From: an uncultured Clostridia bacterium
GTDB taxonomy: Bacteria; Bacillota; Clostridia; Oscillospirales; Oscillospiraceae
Length of the DNA stretch: 8,869 nt
Assembly: GCA_947167725.1 (NCBI GenBank)
Contig: CAMVJF010000054.1
Coordinates: forward strand, 1-8,869
Reading direction: 5' to 3'
The position numbers and the translations under genes were made by a program. Below the pieces are notes generated by a model that saw only the letters and a list, made by a program, of their open reading frames with translations, was not told where the DNA came from and ran no database searches. Shown here piece by piece: positions 6,784-8,869 of the stretch. Every line of letters starts with the position of its first letter. Position 1 is the stretch's first letter.

Positions 6784-8502
6784 TTATTGCTTCAATCGCT
6801 CCGCGAGTTTTTCGTCCGGCGCGGCGTCGAGCGTCGTATAATCCGTATACAGCACCGCGCCCGGAAGCGAGCCCGCGGGCTTCTTCACGCGGCGTACCTG
6901 CGTTATGTCAACCTTAACCTTCCCCGCATCCCTCCCCTGCGAGTAATACGCCGCGAGGGAGGCAGCCTGCTCGACCGAGCGCTGCGGCGGCTCGAGGCCG
7001 TCGGTGCGCAGGATGACATGGCTGCCGTGGATGTGCTGGGTATGGAGCCAAAGGTCGCTGCGCCGTGCGATCCTGAAGGTCAGCTCGTCGTTCTGGACGT
7101 TGCTGCGGCCGACAAGGATCTCCAAACCGTCGGAGGAGAGGAAGCGGAGCGGCGCCTGCGCTTTGGCGCGTTCCGCTTTCACACCGCGAGGCTGCTTGAG
7201 ATAACCGGTCGAAACCAGCTCGCGGCGGATATCGTTCAGGTCGCGTTCGGTCTCGGCGCGCTCGATCTCGTCGAGCACGGTTGCAAGATACTCGCACTGT
7301 TTCTCGCCCTCCGCGATCAGCACGCTCAGATGCTCCTCCGCCGCTTTTTTGCGGGTGAAGTCTCTGTAGAGAGCCGCGGCGTTCTGCTGCGGCGTTTTCA
7401 GCGGGTCGAGAGGGATCGTGACACGCGGGCAGCCCTCCTCGAAATAATCCTCGCAGACCAGCTCGCGCTCGCCCTTCTTCATGCGGTAGATGTTCGCCGT
7501 GATCAGCTCCGCCCGTCGGCGGATCTGCTCGCGTCCGGCCGTCTCCGCGAGCTCCTCCCGCTGGAGCGCAAGCTTGCGGCAGAGACGCTCGTGCGCCGTT
7601 TTCACCGCGCGCAGCAGCTCGCGGCTGCGGCGACGGCGGCTCTCGAGGCGGTCGCGCCGGGCGTAAAAGGCGTCGAGCAGAAGGGAAAAGCTCTCAAAGC
7701 GCTCCTTGATGGACTCCGGGCCGTACTGGTTGATCGACAGAAAGCTGAAATCCCTGGCCGCGCCGTCGATGCTGACAAGCGTAGGGCAGAAATCGCGCCT
7801 CGCGACCGTTTCGCGCAGCGCAAGCATGTTCTCGAGCAAAAGCGTCCTGTCCCTGCGGCTGCGGTAGGCGAGCTCCCGGCATATCAGCGGCGAAAGGCCG
7901 GAATAACGGTCAAGTAGCGCCTTGTCGAGCTCCTCTCCCGGCTCGATCGACGCCGTGAAGGCGCGCAGATCCTCGACAGGAGAAGAGAAAAAGGGCGTTT
8001 TGTTCTGCGGAGGGGGAAGGCGGTAGAGCATCCCGGGCAGCATGGCGCGTCCCTCGCCGCCGTATTCCATGCGGCGAAGGCAGTCGATGATCCGGCCGTC
8101 CGATCCGACGAGAACGACGTTCGCGCTGCGGCCGATCAGCTCAACGGCAAGCGTCTTTTCGCTCTCATCCCCCATCTCGTCGCGCGCGGAGAGCCGAAAC
8201 AGCAGCAGGCGCTCCATTTCGGGCTGGCAGAGCTCGCGGATGCGCGCGCCGACAAGATGCTTGCGCAGCAACATGCAGAACATCGGCGGCTCGGCCGGGT
8301 TTTCAAAGCTCTGCTCGGTATAGTGGACGCGCGCTCCTGAGACGGAGGCGCTGACGAGCAGTCTGCGGTTCCCCTCCTTTGTGCGCACGGTCAGCAGCAG
8401 CATTTCCTTTTCCGGCTGCTGCACGCGGTCGATCCTGGCTCCTTCAAGGCCCGGCATCAGCTCCGCCGCAAGAGCGGAGAGGGTAACGGCGTCGAGCGGC
8501 AT
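6784..8502 (-). CDS. rqcH: Ribosome quality control protein RqcH (NFACT family, YloA/Rqc2 homologue)
   Basis: RqcH binds obstructed 50S subunits and recruits tRNA-Ala to add C-terminal alanine tails that mark stalled chains for degradation; older annotations call it fibronectin-binding protein. The 572 residues match the roughly 570 of Bacillus YloA. The NFACT-N domain covers about 1-170, with the conserved ENPAEPPMFCMLLRKHL at 67-83 and E97-R98 at the site of the DR pair needed for tailing in B. subtilis. A helix-hairpin-helix lies around 197-215 (YSGLSPLICRELAYR begins at 200). A long charged coiled coil covers about 275-425. The NFACT-R domain at about 452-545 includes ARRSDLWLHTQHIHGSHVIL. 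The frame is open upstream to 8643, but the ATG at 8502 is chosen because homology begins at MPLDAVTLSALAAEL, a GGGGGA lies just upstream, and the extra 47 residues would overlap mrnC. It starts one base after the mrnC stop. Confidence 0.96.
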   Translation of the reverse strand: MPLDAVTLSALAAELMPGLEGARIDRVQQPEKEMLLLTVRTKEGNRRLLVSASVSGARVHYTEQSFENPAEPPMFCMLLRKHLVGARIRELCQPEMERLLLFRLSARDEMGDESEKTLAVELIGRSANVVLVGSDGRIIDCLRRMEYGGEGRAMLPGMLYRLPPPQNKTPFFSSPVEDLRAFTASIEPGEELDKALLDRYSGLSPLICRELAYRSRRDRTLLLENMLALRETVARRDFCPTLVSIDGAARDFSFLSINQYGPESIKERFESFSLLLDAFYARRDRLESRRRRSRELLRAVKTAHERLCRKLALQREELAETAGREQIRRRAELITANIYRMKKGERELVCEDYFEEGCPRVTIPLDPLKTPQQNAAALYRDFTRKKAAEEHLSVLIAEGEKQCEYLATVLDEIERAETERDLNDIRRELVSTGYLKQPRGVKAERAKAQAPLRFLSSDGLEILVGRSNVQNDELTFRIARRSDLWLHTQHIHGSHVILRTDGLEPPQRSVEQAASLAAYYSQGRDAGKVKVDITQVRRVKKPAGSLPGAVLYTDYTTLDAAPDEKLAERLKQ

Positions 8503-8503
8503 A

Positions 8504-8869
8504 TCAGTCCCCCGCTTCCTGCTCGCCGCGGTCGATGAGCGCAAAGAGCGTATTGAGACGCTCCAGCCTTCCCTGCAGATACAGCCAGCCGAACAGCGCC
8601 TCGAGCGCCGTAGCGGCATGGTATTCCCCGACGCTGGCCGCATGCGGGATCGAATTGACGTGCGTATTGCGTCCGCGGCGAAAGACCGACGCCTCCTCCT
8701 CGTCGAGCAGGGGCAGGATCTTCTCCGCCGCCGCGGCCTGCGCCGAGGCTTTGACGCGCGCGGTCGTGAGCTTGTGCAGTTCCTGTACGGCGCTGTGTCC
8801 CCTCTCGCAGAGGGATGCGCGCGTCATCAGCTCGTAGACGGCGTGGCCGGTAGGGCCGCGGCCGGGCAA
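8504..8869 (-). CDS. mrnC: Mini-ribonuclease III MrnC (partial, N-terminus off the right edge; catalytic Asp not seen)
   Basis: MrnC is a dimeric RNase III-like enzyme without an RNA-binding domain that trims both ends of 23S rRNA in the immature 50S subunit. The 121 visible residues cover most of the roughly 135-145 expected. They include HAVYELM (9-15), LHKLTTARVKASAQA (31-45), RRGRN (64-68) and TALEALFGWLYLQGRLERL (87-105), with the catalytic-type E90. The family motif GDAVYE, whose Asp (D23 in B. subtilis) is catalytic, reads GHAVYE here. The preceding residues (LPGRGPT) do not resemble the usual LAYLG. This could be a real substitution or an indel in the last 30 bases of the window. The first codon visible is TTG, but the true start is probably beyond the edge. 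The stop is followed after one base by the rqcH ATG, so the two are one transcription unit. Confidence 0.88.
   Translation of the reverse strand: MPGRGPTGHAVYELMTRASLCERGHSAVQELHKLTTARVKASAQAAAAEKILPLLDEEEASVFRRGRNTHVNSIPHAASVGEYHAATALEALFGWLYLQGRLERLNTLFALIDRGEQEAGD

Noticed and set aside
6787..7917. A 376-codon plus-strand frame opposite rqcH
   Set aside because: It is antisense to the conserved NFACT coding sequence, and its Arg/Ala/Leu-rich composition is typical of mirror frames.
8503..8643. A 47-residue N-terminal extension of RqcH
   Set aside because: It overlaps mrnC in another frame, has Arg/Ser-rich shadow-like composition, and family homology begins at the ATG at 8502.

Overview
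This window reads as ordinary chromosomal housekeeping DNA from a GC-rich Gram-positive bacterium, most likely a member of the Clostridia. That placement is an inference from gene content: RqcH of the YloA type, Mini-ribonuclease III (MrnC), and a DNA polymerase I with a decayed proofreading domain all point to Bacillota. G or C dominates third codon positions. TTA, CTA and TCA codons are so rare that long mirror-image reading frames lie open opposite polA and uvrB. There are no mobile elements, RNA genes, CRISPR arrays or phage genes, and no stretch over about 210 bases without a gene.

Layout. On the minus strand, a tight operon reads uvrB (3542-5509), polA (976-3531), rimI (506-979, or a shorter start) and tsaD (1-509, cut by the left edge). 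The gaps are 10 bases, then two overlaps of four bases or fewer. A well-formed promoter lies just upstream of uvrB. A 207-base intergenic region separates it from a divergent plus-strand pair: a PAP2-family membrane phosphatase (5717-6358) and a small unrecognised protein (6346-6741) that overlaps it by 13 bases. A near-perfect hairpin (6750-6779) then separates this pair from a convergent minus-strand pair: mrnC (8504-8869, cut by the right edge) followed after one base by rqcH (6784-8502).

How the genes work together. UvrB and Pol I act one after the other in nucleotide excision repair (lesion verification and incision, then gap filling), so their co-transcription makes sense. RimI and TsaD are a common pair linked to ribosomal protein acetylation and tRNA t6A synthesis; here they trail the repair genes. 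MrnC matures 23S rRNA and RqcH extends stalled nascent chains with alanine, so the right-hand pair concerns the large ribosomal subunit. The PAP2 enzyme is a candidate lipid pyrophosphate or phosphate phosphatase.

I found no convincing new biological system. The points most worth checking are the MrnC fragment, which has His where the catalytic Asp should be; the unrecognised gene coupled to PAP2; and the intergenic region, with back-to-back extended -10 promoters, a 10-base inverted repeat and a tandem 8-base repeat.
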